From the NCBI GenBank assembly GCA_024277115.1, contig JAJRVW010000181.1, forward strand, positions 1-51,929: a stretch of 51,929 bases of DNA, given 5' to 3'. The notes under the pieces were generated by a model. That model saw only the letters and a program-made list of their open reading frames with translations. It made no database searches and was not told the origin of the DNA. The stretch's first letter is position 1; each line of letters begins with the position of its first letter. Made by a program: the position numbers and the translations under genes. Below are positions 38,529 through 47,954 of this stretch, one piece after another. The DNA comes from Calditrichota bacterium. Its GTDB lineage: Bacteria > Calditrichota > Calditrichia > Calditrichales > J004.

Positions 38529-40817
38529 TTATTTAAGTAAAACTAATTTGCGGATTTGTGTAAATCCTGTATTTGTTGCAATTCTATAATAATAAATACC
38601 GCTGCTAAGGTTTGGCGCATTAAAATGGACGGCATATTTCCCTGCCGCCTGTTTTGCATTGGTCAATGTTTTAATCTCACGGCCAAGCGCGTCATACACA
38701 ATCAACTTTACATAAGAGGCTGTTTTTAGTTCGTAAGTGATGCGGGTTGAAGGATTGAAGGGATTTGGATAGTTTTGCCGTAAAGCAAATTTGAAAGGGC
38801 GGGGATTATTTTGATCAATTGATGAAACATCTTCCCGTACTTCTATTACCCACATATAATCCAACGCATCAAATCCATTGGAAAACTCTACCCTTACCGT
38901 ATCAAAGCGGGGCACATTAAAAGAAGATGCCCGATAATTATAAATGGGGCTCGTTGATTTTTGCACACCGTTTAAAAACCAAATATGGTTTATAGAATAA
39001 CCTGATGAATCTTCTGCAAAAACCTCAAAAGCGATACGCTCACCTTTTTCAATAAGGGTGTCCGGCTTAGTGGGGAACGTACCCGAAACCACAATGCCGG
39101 GCCGGCCTTGCACATGCATATAATTTTCAAAAAGCCTTTCCCTTGTCTCCAGTCCGTTAGAGGCAGAAAGCCTGACGCTGTAAATCCCCAAAGTATCATA
39201 ATGCCAAACAGGATTTTGATCGGTTGCATCAATAACGCCGTCATTATCAAAATCCCATTCCCAGGATTGTAGCGGTTCATTTTCGTTGGATATGGACAAA
39301 TCCAAAAAAGAAGCCGTATCTTTCTCAAAAATCAAACTGCTCTTTGCCCGGAAATTTATCCTAAAAAAAGTGGATGGCGTTCTTTCCCTGATTAATTTTG
39401 TCTGGTTTGCGGGAATACTTCCCATCACATCTGTTTGTCCCGAGGGCCATAAAATGATAAGTGAATCAATTTGAGCTGCATCGGCCAATCCAAAATGAAC
39501 TTCCAGGTTTTGGCCGCAATAGCCGCTTTGCCCGGAAACTGTGCGCATCTGCCAGACTGTTTTCCCGTTTATCTATGCTTTTGCCTTTACCACTGCACCA
39601 ATCGCCGAGACATTGCTAATCGAACCTTGTAATTTTAAAACAATCCAATTATTTGTACCGCCATTATTCATAAAAAGAGCATTATTTTCATTGGCATTAA
39701 AACATTTCGCCACGGCCAAATCAAGAAAACCATCCCGATTATAATCCCCAAAAACAGCGCCATAGGCCCATCCTAAATCCCGGGAAACAATACTCGTATC
39801 TTTGCTAAAAGAACCATCGCCATTATTAAAATAGAGAAAGTTTTTAGTCCGGTCCGTTGTAAAGGCATTGGCCACAAATAAATCAAGGTCACCGTCATTG
39901 TCCACATCGCCCCAGGCCGTACCGATGGAATAACCCTTATCATTTACGATAATCCCATCGGTGATCCGCTCAAAGGTACTGTCACCATTATTTTTATATA
40001 GAAAGTTATTTTGCCCTTTAAAATTGGCGACAAATAAATCGAGATCACCATCATTGTCGTAATCCGCCCAACTGCTGCCAAATGAATCCCCACCGTTGTT
40101 TACAATTGCCCCATCGGTTACTTCAGTAAAACTGCCATCGCCGTTTGCTTTAAACAGATGATTGTTTTGATTGTCTTCGTTTGGAATGAATAAATCAATA
40201 TCGCCATCATTATCATAATCTGCCCAATCAAAGTGGCGCGACTTTGCCGTTTTTTCAGTCAATGGGATACCGGAAACTTTGTAAAAGGATTCAGCCGTTT
40301 GACTTTTATAAAAAAAGTTTTTTCGATCGCCGCCGCTGTTGGCCACAAACAAATCCAGGAATCCATCAAAATTAAAATCATGCCAGGAACCCGCCTCAGA
40401 ATATCCACCACTGAGCGAAACGGTATCGGGCAACAAACGAAATGTTTTGTCTCCATTATTTATATAAAGAAGGTTGTTTTTTCCGTACCAGTTGGCCACA
40501 AATAAATCGGCAAAACCATCGTTGTTAAAATCGCCCCAGGTGCTGCCATCCGAAGGACTTTTGTCGTGCGTAATGGCCATGGAATCTATTTTGGTAAATG
40601 AGCCGTCCCCATTGTTTTCATAAAACATATTGTTTTCCCCTGCCCTTGGCCCATTTGTAAAAAACAGGTCCAGGTCGCCGTCATTATCATAATCAATCCA
40701 GTTGGCGCTACGTGAATCGCCGCCATCCATAGCTGGGGCGAGGGATTCCATTTTTGTAAATTGCTGGGCCATTGAAACAGAGAGAGTGCTGATCAAGAGT
40801 AAGTATAAAATTTTCAT
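38529..40817 (-). pseudogene. Secreted FG-GAP/VCBS protein with ASPIC/UnbV, PKD and sorting domains; in-frame TAG
   Basis: One 763-codon frame interrupted by a single TAG at codon 415 (39575-39573), with no frame change. The first part has a signal peptide (ILYLLLISTLSVSMAQ) and seven Ca-loops (DYDNDGDLDLFFTN, DFNNDGFADLFVAN and so on), then VSAIGAVVKAKA. After the TAG the same domain continues (INGKTVWQMRTVSGQSGY, LEVHFGLADAAQIDSLII). A PKD-like domain follows (SWEWDFDNDGVIDATDQNP ... YSVRLSASNG), then a C-terminal sorting domain (NYPNPFNPSTRITYEL ... IRKLVLLK). The stop falls inside the ASPIC/UnbV domain, so the upstream product would lack the sorting tail. Nonsense mutation or base error; readthrough is not supported. 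Confidence 0.82.
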
Positions 40818-40870
40818 TTTTCCTCCGGGTAAATTAACAACATTTGATTTTAAGAATTTGGAACAGGCCT

Positions 40871-40970
40871 TCGACAGGCTCAGGCTGACAAACCGCCCTT
40901 GTCATGTTGAGCTTGTTGAGACATCCCCTTCATAAGAAAAACAACTACCTTCGACTGGCCGAGATTGACA
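40871..40970. repeat. Cluster of three palindromic ~20-bp units
   Basis: TCGACAGGCTCAGGCTGACA (40871-40890), its near reverse complement TGTCATGTTGAGCTTGTTGA (40900-40919) and TCGACTGGCCGAGATTGACA (40951-40970). The first two can fold into an imperfect hairpin. Translation of one frame gives CHVELVETS, a peptide I recall from spurious ORFs in many genomes, where it marks a widespread palindromic repeat. Lies between the FG-GAP gene and the response regulator. Confidence 0.7.
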
Positions 40971-41072
40971 GGCTTAGAGCTATGGATATAATAATAAATC
41001 GGATTTTTAATGCACCTAATATGCGGTGAAGTGGATTGGTTTAGAGGTGAAACGGACAGAGAGGAAAAAAAA

Positions 41073-41831
41073 TTATTTGTTAAGCGCGGCGAAAAAATGA
41101 TCACGATAGGAACGGCTTAAGGTAAACTGCCGGCCTGATATGGTTTTAACGAGGTAATCCCCTTTTGAGATGGGCTCAAACTCTTTGACAAGATCGAGCC
41201 TGATAATTGTTGAGCGGTGGATACGGCAGAACTCGGACGGATTTAATTGTTTTTCCAATTTGCTTAACCGTTCGCGATATAAAAATACGTCCTCTTTGGT
41301 ATGGATTTTAACATAGTCTCCATCAGCCGAAAACCATAAAACCTGCCCTATATTTAAAACGATTGTTTTTCCACGCTCTTTAACAACCAGCCGTTTTATA
41401 TTCTGTTTTACTTGCGCAGAACCATTGATGAGTGCGGATAATTTTTGATGAAAGGATTGTTCCTGATCGCTCTCGGTAAGTTTTTTTATACGCTGAAAAG
41501 CATCACGAAAAAGTTGCTCGTTAACAGGTTTAAGAAGATAATCCACCGCATGGACCCGAAAGGCCTCGAGGGCAAATTCATCAAAAGCGGTCACAAAAAT
41601 AAAATAGGGTAGTTTTTCCATTTTGAGATTAGCGATCACCTCAAAGCCATTCAGGCCGGGCATTTGAATATCAAGAAAAACCAAATCAGGCTGCAAAGTA
41701 GAAATTGCATCACATGCTTCAACGCCGTCCTTGCATTCCGCGACAATCTGAACATCTTCATCTTTTAATAAATGGCGGAGCCCTTTTCGGGCAAGCTCTT
41801 CATCATCTACAATTATTGTTTTTAAGGACAT
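41073..41831 (-). CDS. LytTR-family response regulator
   Basis: 252 aa. The receiver domain (1-120) has the acidic pocket DDEE (9-12), phospho-acceptor Asp 54 in LVFLDIQMPG, Thr in FVTAFDEFA and Lys in YLLKPVNE. The LytTR DNA-binding domain (about 145-250) contains VKERGKTIVLNIGQVLWFSA, YVKIHTKEDVFLYRERL and CRIHRSTIIRLDLVKEFEP. It regulates transcription through direct repeats. The LytS-like kinase is 221 nt upstream on the same strand and is the expected partner. Confidence 0.93.
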   Translation of the reverse strand: MSLKTIIVDDEELARKGLRHLLKDEDVQIVAECKDGVEACDAISTLQPDLVFLDIQMPGLNGFEVIANLKMEKLPYFIFVTAFDEFALEAFRVHAVDYLLKPVNEQLFRDAFQRIKKLTESDQEQSFHQKLSALINGSAQVKQNIKRLVVKERGKTIVLNIGQVLWFSADGDYVKIHTKEDVFLYRERLSKLEKQLNPSEFCRIHRSTIIRLDLVKEFEPISKGDYLVKTISGRQFTLSRSYRDHFFAALNK

Positions 41832-41924
41832 GCGTAAAATATCTTTTTGTTTTTATAAATAACACAATTTTAAATGTAGCGGCGAACAGTGTTCTTCCTG
41901 CCAATTCAACAAAACCTGTTCTTC

Positions 41925-41972
41925 GTTCACAATCTCTCGATTGGGAACCAATTGAAACGAAATTCTGTTTCA
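41925..41972. repeat. Two-stem palindromic repeat, copy 1
   Basis: First stem GTTCACAATC-TCTC-GATTGGGAAC (41925-41948, one mismatch), second stem TGAAAC / GTTTCA (41953-41972). The same arrangement occurs at 43380-43429. It lies between the sensor kinase and the response regulator. Confidence 0.65.
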
Positions 41973-42052
41973 AATCCGCAATCAAAAAACTATGCTTTAC
42001 GAACAAGGAGTATTGAACATCGATTTTTGATGTAAAAACAAGAACAACAATT

Positions 42053-43117
42053 TTACAATGGAATCTCTATCAAAACCCTTGTCCCTTTGTCTTGCTCATT
42101 TTCTAATCTAAAATTATAATCAGCCCCATAAAGCGAGTCCAGCCGTTTTTGCATATTTGTTAAACCAAGTCCGAGGTTATTTTCCGAATGGGCTTGTTGC
42201 CCCTCGCCCTGCCCATTGTCTAAAATCTGCAATGCGAGGAGGTTCGATTTTTTTTTGGCTATTATCTGTATCAAGCCCTCTCCACGCTTTTTGGCAACGC
42301 CGTGTTTAATGGCATTTTCTACAAGTGGCTGAAGTAAGAGTGACGGAATATTTATCGAAAGTGTTTCAGGGGAGACATCTATTTCTATTTTTAAACGGTT
42401 GCCAAACCGTATTTTCTCTATAGCCAAATAATCTTTAATAAAGCTAATTTCCGCTTCCAAAGTAACAAACTGTTGGCGTGCATGTTTAAGGGAATAACGC
42501 AATAAATCACTTAAAAGATGGATTGTTTTATCGGCCAGTTTGGGGTTTTCGCGGGTTAACACCGAGATTGAATTTAAAGTATTAAATAAAAAATGGGGTT
42601 GAAGCTGCGCCTTTAAAACATCCAGTTGGGATTGAACCAAATCTGATTGGAGCCGCATCGACCGGGCATGCTCATCTTTTAATTTTTTATTATAGATCAT
42701 TACCTGAATTACAAAAAGCATTATAAAATAAACCAGCATGCTGTAATCAAAGGTCGAAAAAACATTGATATATATCCGGGGACCTGTGATACCCTGAACG
42801 CCTTCCTTAATCCAAAGCCTGTAAACAACGTAGCTTGAACTATGGATGATGGAAACCAGGATCGCTGCGGATAGATGAACAGTTCCCGGCAATGCCCAGC
42901 GTTCTTTACTAAAAGGGAATTGTCGGGACAAGAAGACTGTAATCGGCATGAGAAAGAACCATAGAATAAAATTCGGCATATCAATAATTAAAATATCAAG
43001 CCAATTTACATCTTGTCCAATCTCCACACGGTAAAAATAAGACTGTGCAGAATATAGAAGCCCGGCCACAGCCCAGACCGAAAAGATAATAAGTATATTT
43101 TTTAAATTTTTATACAC
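42053..43117 (-). CDS. LytS/YehU-type membrane sensor histidine kinase
   Basis: 354 aa from GTG 43117 with AGGATA just upstream. Four hydrophobic segments (about 8-28, 41-63, 80-100, 123-141) anchor the N-terminal half. The kinase part has the His_kinase motif LQPHFLFNTLNSISVL (His about 175) and an HATPase with LLLQPLVENAIKHGVAKKR (N box), DNGQGEG and NNLGLGLTNMQKRL (G boxes). This is the class that pairs with LytTR regulators, encoded downstream. The upstream small frame ends inside its ribosome binding site. Confidence 0.92.
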   Translation of the reverse strand: MYKNLKNILIIFSVWAVAGLLYSAQSYFYRVEIGQDVNWLDILIIDMPNFILWFFLMPITVFLSRQFPFSKERWALPGTVHLSAAILVSIIHSSSYVVYRLWIKEGVQGITGPRIYINVFSTFDYSMLVYFIMLFVIQVMIYNKKLKDEHARSMRLQSDLVQSQLDVLKAQLQPHFLFNTLNSISVLTRENPKLADKTIHLLSDLLRYSLKHARQQFVTLEAEISFIKDYLAIEKIRFGNRLKIEIDVSPETLSINIPSLLLQPLVENAIKHGVAKKRGEGLIQIIAKKKSNLLALQILDNGQGEGQQAHSENNLGLGLTNMQKRLDSLYGADYNFRLENEQDKGTRVLIEIPL

Positions 43118-43119
43118 AT

Positions 43120-43326
43120 CTATCCTAAAAAAAATAAAGGTTTAACCAAGACACTCAAATCAGTCCAATCCACATAATCATGATCATATTCTTTCTCATA
43201 CTCAAAAAAAGCAAGTAAGAGCACGATTATGATCAAGAGTATGAAGGATAAAACTGTCCATTCATTTTTCTTGTTCACAATCTCGATTGCAGAATAAAAT
43301 CCATCAATACCGCAACCAAGTTTCAT
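43120..43326 (-). CDS. Possible small membrane protein ahead of the sensor kinase
   Basis: 68 aa from ATG 43326 (the frame is open further, into the repeat at 43380). One TM helix (VLSFILLIIIVLLLAFF, about 25-41) is followed by an acidic segment (EYEKEYDHDYVDWTD). The TAG stop lies in the kinase's Shine-Dalgarno region, which would couple the two genes. Against it: no strong ribosome binding site, and part of the frame resembles the palindromic repeat (GTTCACAATCTCGATTG at 43273-43289). Confidence 0.35.
   Translation of the reverse strand: MKLGCGIDGFYSAIEIVNKKNEWTVLSFILLIIIVLLLAFFEYEKEYDHDYVDWTDLSVLVKPLFFLG
43273..43289. repeat. Partial copy of the palindromic repeat's first stem
   Basis: GTTCACAATCTCGATTG matches the first stem of the repeat at 41925 with a 2-nt shorter loop. 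No second stem is seen. It lies inside the possible small membrane protein gene. Confidence 0.35.
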
Positions 43327-43379
43327 TTCATGCTTATTCCAAATCTGGAGATTTGAAGCGAGGACACCATCCTGCGCTT

Positions 43380-43429
43380 GTTCCCAATCACCCGATTGGG
43401 AACACGATTGCATGGAAACTTTGTTTCCA
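43380..43429. repeat. Two-stem palindromic repeat, copy 2
   Basis: GTTCCCAATC-ACCC-GATTGGGAAC (43380-43403, perfect 10-bp stem) and TGGAAAC-TTT-GTTTCCA (43413-43429, perfect 7-bp stem). The same arrangement stands 1.45 kb away at 41925-41972. The second stem begins 4 nt from the end of the receptor kinase gene and may serve as its terminator. Confidence 0.7.
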
Positions 43430-43433
43430 ATAC

Positions 43434-46400
43434 TTATAAATTGTCAACTATTTTATTAATCTTATCTATAATAAAGCCAATATCCTTTGGTCTGTCCTCA
43501 AAATCTTTTTTAAGACAATTTTCCACTAACTCGCCCCATATAGGATTAATATCAGGCCTCAACTCCAAAATGGGCTTGGGTTGATAATTAAAAATGGCAT
43601 GGATCAAACCCATTTCATTTTCTGCATTAAAGGCAAGCGTATTACTCAATAATTCATAGATTATCACCCCAAGTGAAAAATAATCCGAGCGTTTGTCGAT
43701 TTGCAAACCGGTAATTTGCTCCGGCGCCACATAGGCCAACGTACCCATTGCCGTACCCAAATTAGTCATGGTGGAAACAATGGGCGCTTTGGAAAGCCCA
43801 AAATCCATGATGCGTATATTTCCATCGGAATCGAGCATAATATTATTTGTTTTCAGGTCCCGGTGAATGATTTCTTTTTTGTGGATGACTGCCAGCCCGG
43901 AACAAATCTGTAATAAAAAGTTAGCGACACTTTTTTCAGACAGGGGATGGTTCTCCCGGATATATCGTCTTAAAGTGCCCCCTTCCAAAAGCTCCATAGC
44001 AATATAGCCCTGATAACCAGACTCCGAAACCTCAAAGACGCGCACAATATTTGGGTGTTCCAGAGTCTCCAATATTTGACACTCGCTGTCAAACCGTTTT
44101 TTATTATCCGCACTTTCCAATAATTCTTCACGCAAAACTTTTAGGGCCACTCTTTGTTTACTTTGAATATCCAGTGCCTTAAACACACGCCCCATACCGC
44201 CTTCGCCAATTTTTCCCAATATTTTATAATGCGAAATATAGCGTGTCTGGCGGTTTTTTATAATGTAATTACGGGTCAGCAAAAAGCTTACGGCAGCCAG
44301 CAATCCCACCAAAGAAGGGATAATGTTTATAACCAAAATTGAGCTGAGGATCAAAAAATGATAGCTTATAATAAAGAAGGAAAATGGAAGAATAAAAAAT
44401 ACAGGATTTTTAAAAGACTCTATAATCCCAAACCTTTTAAAAATAAAAAGAACAACGGCCAGTAAAAGAAAAAATAGAACCACGCCTAAAAGATTCTCAA
44501 ACCTTAATAATTGCCAGGTGCGCATTATGTCTTTTTTAACAAGATAAAAATAGTGCCCGAATAAACCGGATTCATTTACAACATACGTTGTCCCCATCTT
44601 TAAATCTGTAAAATGATGTGTTTGGCCAGATGGAAAAATTATTTTAGCTGAATAGGAAAAATCCGGATTAAGCCCAAAATGGGTTTCATTCAGGCGGGCA
44701 ACCGTGCCAGGCGATGCGCCTAATCCTGTTTGTTTTTGCGAGACATAAACCGTGTCCTGGTTCGTATCGAGGGCAAAAAGATAAATGCGCGCTCCAATGG
44801 CCATGCGGTTGCTAATATCGCCTTTCAGTTTAAATTTTACAAAATGCTTATTGTCAAGATTGTTTTTATAGAGCGCCGCCCGTTTCCCTTTGCCCAGGCC
44901 ATATTCGGAACTGCCAAAAAATATATCCATGTCACCGTCATTATCTATATCTGCAAGTGATGGCGTGCCAATAAAATGAATACCGGCCTTTTCCGTAATT
45001 TCATCGAACAACATATTTTGTTTATTTAGAAACACCCGGCCACCAACAACTAAATCCATCCAACCGTCATTATTCAAATCAGCTGCGTTAATAATACCGC
45101 CAACTTCTTCTTTATGTCTTAATTTTATTTTTAACCCACCCATCTCCGCCACTTTAAAAAAAGTCGCATCACCACTATTTTGCAATAAAATAGGATGCCT
45201 GTCCTGATTAAACAAAAGCAGGTCCGTAAAGCCATCATTATTCAAATCTTCCGCCAGCGCCGCCTTTATATAAATGGAGTATTCCAAACTAAAAAAACAC
45301 GGACTGTCAAATCGTTTAAATTTAAAAGCGCCTTCATTTAAAAAGCAGTCCAGGTAGCGGCCGTTTTGCGCCTTGTCCCGGTAAGGGATTATAATATCTA
45401 CCAGGCCATCTGCATTCAGGTCAGAAAAAACCGTGCCAAACGGCCTAAGCTCCGATAACTTCGCGAGGGCCACAGCCTTGGTAATATCCGTAAAGTTGCC
45501 CGTCCCCTGCCCGGCAAAAATAAAATCCTGGTCGGTATAATTGGACATGTAAAGATCGAGATTGCCGTCATTATCCAGATCAACCAAACTTACAGTCCTG
45601 TTACTGATAAAATCCGCCAGGCTGTCTTGCATAATTTTAAGGCCACTAAATGGTGTAAAATCAAAGCCGGAGGTTCCCAATAATAATCGATAGGTTTCTG
45701 AATCAGAAATTTCAAACAGATCGGCTGTACCGTCATTATTTATATCGGCGATCATCGCATTGTGGTAATCAACCTCCGAAAGCAAACCGGCGCTAAGGCT
45801 GACATCGGCAAACTGCGTGTGGCCATTATTTCTGAAATAATGATTGGGGCCTTCATTTACCACAAACAGATCAAGGTTGCCATCATTATCCTGATCGTTG
45901 ATTATGGCCGTAGTACCTTGTGTTTTTAGGGAAGCCGATTGGGTGATTTCCGAGAAAGAAAGTTGTGAACTATGGGCATTTGTGTAAATTCCGGTATGCC
46001 CCATCAGCCAGATAAGCTGCTCTCCCGCCTTATTATAAACAATTTCCAAATCCTGAAAATAGTCCTTGTAATCTTTAAAGGCGCCAGGTTCCCGCCAGCC
46101 ATTTCCATCAAAATTTATCAGGCGGCTATTTTCGCCACAGACCCACGGCTGTCCTTTGTTATCAAATTTAACCGCCGTAAAATTATCACGATATTTTGTT
46201 TTAACCCGTTGCCATCGCCCTTCGTCAAAACGAAGAATCGTCCCCTTTTCGCCAACAATCCAACCCTTTTTTTGAGAGTTAAAATTTACATTTTTAAGAT
46301 TATTTTTTGTGGGGGATTTAAACAATTTCCAGCTTTTGTTTTCATATTTTAAGATGATGCCATTTTTCCCGACCGCCCAGCCCAAATCAGCATTTATCAT

Positions 46401-47009
46401 TTTAAGCGCGTTTAAATCAACACTAAACATACTGCTGCGCGGCAAATCTTTTAAGGGCGATTTGTATTCCTGCCATTCCCGTCCATCATAATAAAGGATA
46501 TTTCCCAACTGCCCCACCATCCAGGCTGTACCGTCTTCCAAAAGATCGATAGCTTGCCACATGGAATAATCCTGATTATCCCACATCACTTTGGGCAAGG
46601 AAATATTTTTCACTTTATTAGATGTGACCACATTAAATATTGGTTGATAATCGCCATTATGGGTGAGATGATTTACCGACCACACAGTCGAGGTATCGAT
46701 CGGGATGATGAGTGGAAAATCCGAATACGGAAAAGAATAAATCGCCGTCCATTGTTTACCGTCATATTTATAAAGCCTGCCCGGCACATCACCACGGCCA
46801 CGGGAAATAGCAAAACCGTTCTTATCGTCGATCATTTTTATGGAAGCGCCAAGATCCATCTGGGCCTGCATGTACCAGGTTTGGCCGGCTGAAACATCAA
46901 CAGTTGGCCCGCCAGTTTTTTTTTCAGGATTACAAGCATTAATAAGGAACATCAACGCAATTAAAAAAGTGAGGAATGGCTGCTTAAAATTTGAGTAAAT
47001 AGTTTTCAT
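43434..47009 (-). CDS. Receptor Ser/Thr protein kinase with extracytoplasmic FG-GAP propeller sensor
   Basis: 1191 aa, intact. The N-terminus has a lipobox-like end (LIALMFLINAC, Cys about 26). Residues about 40-370 look like a first beta-propeller of Ycf48/BNR type (LGWAVGKNGIILKYENKSW, GWIVGEKGTILRFDEGRW). Residues about 380-745 carry seven Ca-loops (DQDNDGNLDLF ... DIDNDGDMDIF), then an ASPIC/UnbV segment (AIGARIYLFA ... HFGLNPDFSYSAKIIFPSG, about 755-815). Three or so membrane helices (about 840-925) lead to a C-terminal Hanks-type kinase (about 928-1191). The kinase has P-loop GEGGMGRV, Lys in VALKVL, HRDLKTNN, DFG, APE and the SDYFSLGVIIYELL helix, all intact. The order is reversed compared with PknB-type receptors, whose kinase is N-terminal. 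Downstream lie a LytS/LytTR pair and an FG-GAP protein. Confidence 0.9.
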   Translation of the reverse strand: MKTIYSNFKQPFLTFLIALMFLINACNPEKKTGGPTVDVSAGQTWYMQAQMDLGASIKMIDDKNGFAISRGRGDVPGRLYKYDGKQWTAIYSFPYSDFPLIIPIDTSTVWSVNHLTHNGDYQPIFNVVTSNKVKNISLPKVMWDNQDYSMWQAIDLLEDGTAWMVGQLGNILYYDGREWQEYKSPLKDLPRSSMFSVDLNALKMINADLGWAVGKNGIILKYENKSWKLFKSPTKNNLKNVNFNSQKKGWIVGEKGTILRFDEGRWQRVKTKYRDNFTAVKFDNKGQPWVCGENSRLINFDGNGWREPGAFKDYKDYFQDLEIVYNKAGEQLIWLMGHTGIYTNAHSSQLSFSEITQSASLKTQGTTAIINDQDNDGNLDLFVVNEGPNHYFRNNGHTQFADVSLSAGLLSEVDYHNAMIADINNDGTADLFEISDSETYRLLLGTSGFDFTPFSGLKIMQDSLADFISNRTVSLVDLDNDGNLDLYMSNYTDQDFIFAGQGTGNFTDITKAVALAKLSELRPFGTVFSDLNADGLVDIIIPYRDKAQNGRYLDCFLNEGAFKFKRFDSPCFFSLEYSIYIKAALAEDLNNDGFTDLLLFNQDRHPILLQNSGDATFFKVAEMGGLKIKLRHKEEVGGIINAADLNNDGWMDLVVGGRVFLNKQNMLFDEITEKAGIHFIGTPSLADIDNDGDMDIFFGSSEYGLGKGKRAALYKNNLDNKHFVKFKLKGDISNRMAIGARIYLFALDTNQDTVYVSQKQTGLGASPGTVARLNETHFGLNPDFSYSAKIIFPSGQTHHFTDLKMGTTYVVNESGLFGHYFYLVKKDIMRTWQLLRFENLLGVVLFFLLLAVVLFIFKRFGIIESFKNPVFFILPFSFFIISYHFLILSSILVINIIPSLVGLLAAVSFLLTRNYIIKNRQTRYISHYKILGKIGEGGMGRVFKALDIQSKQRVALKVLREELLESADNKKRFDSECQILETLEHPNIVRVFEVSESGYQGYIAMELLEGGTLRRYIRENHPLSEKSVANFLLQICSGLAVIHKKEIIHRDLKTNNIMLDSDGNIRIMDFGLSKAPIVSTMTNLGTAMGTLAYVAPEQITGLQIDKRSDYFSLGVIIYELLSNTLAFNAENEMGLIHAIFNYQPKPILELRPDINPIWGELVENCLKKDFEDRPKDIGFIIDKINKIVDNL

Positions 47010-47183
47010 AGATTATAAAGTAGCCCAAACAAGTCAGAAAAGAAGCTTACATCATCTGCCCCAGAGGTACAAAATTCATTGACCTGTTTTAACAAATTCG
47101 AATTTATTTAGAACTGCTGTTTTTAAGAATATAATAAAGATATGTTTTTTTGTCAGTCGGAAGGAATTAAAAATGTTTTCCCA

Positions 47184-47927
47184 TTATTTTTTTTGTGACA
47201 AATTAAGTCCTATTCCAACCAAATAATTAATTTTATCTCTATCGTCGCGAGAACCCTGCTTATTCACGATGTAGGACATCTCTGTAAATAAAATCAATCT
47301 ATAGAAGTTTGTAAAATTATATTTATAATTTAAACTTAAAAATATATCATCAGAATAACTTCTATTTGAATTTATCCGGAAGTTTACCGTAGCACTTAGG
47401 ACACCATAGCCGTGATCAAAAAAAAGATAACCTGTACCAAAATAAAAACCCATATTATCAAACCTGTTCGCTGATGTAACTTTAGTGGCAAAACCTTCCC
47501 TGATAATTATTCCATTAAGAAGGGCGGGTGACATTTCCAGCACAGAATTGAAATTATTGTTTTTCTCTGAACTATAGCCGACACTATAAAAGAGATAATT
47601 AATAGGTATTATTTTATTCGAAAAAAGGATCGGGATATTAGCCTTTGAAAAATCTATAAAAAAACAGCTCCCCTTTTTAGTAATTAAAAGATTTTCGATA
47701 TTTTTTTTTAAACTATCAACTACCACTAGGCTATTTGTCTCTATTTTTGCAATCGTTTTATAGTTGATTGTTTTATGCTCTGATGTAATGATTCCCCATT
47801 TCTTAAAGGCGATTAAATTGACAGAGAGGATCGTTTTATTTTTTAAGTAAATGTCACTGGTCGCATCTTCTGCTAAGAGCGGGAAATATAAAATGGGAAG
47901 AAGTATTAAAATGAGAATGAGTTTCAT
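47184..47927 (-). CDS. Exported protein, probable outer-membrane beta-barrel, unknown function
   Basis: 247 aa. Signal peptide (LILILILLPILYFPLLA). The first 100 residues of the mature part are beta-rich with IYLKNKTILSVNLIAFKKWG, resembling short SH3-like or 'knot' domains. From about 140 on, alternating polar/aromatic strands (FDNMGFYFGTGYLFFDHGYG, YSDDIFLSLNYKYNFTNFY) suggest barrel strands, with the last strand ending LVGIGLNLSQKK rather than in an aromatic. Not recognised as a named family. No clear ribosome binding site. Confidence 0.65.
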   Translation of the reverse strand: MKLILILILLPILYFPLLAEDATSDIYLKNKTILSVNLIAFKKWGIITSEHKTINYKTIAKIETNSLVVVDSLKKNIENLLITKKGSCFFIDFSKANIPILFSNKIIPINYLFYSVGYSSEKNNNFNSVLEMSPALLNGIIIREGFATKVTSANRFDNMGFYFGTGYLFFDHGYGVLSATVNFRINSNRSYSDDIFLSLNYKYNFTNFYRLILFTEMSYIVNKQGSRDDRDKINYLVGIGLNLSQKK

Positions 47928-47954
47928 TTTATTGATTAAGGTGGGTAAAAAATA

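Noticed and set aside
40702-41104. Frames on both strands reading through the CHVELVETS/AQHDKGG region
   Set aside because: They are made by translation of the palindromic repeat at 40871-40970, with no start signals.
41803-42006. Minus-strand frame of 67 codons upstream of the response regulator
   Set aside because: It spans the palindromic repeat copy 1 and overlaps the regulator's start; no ribosome binding site or domain.
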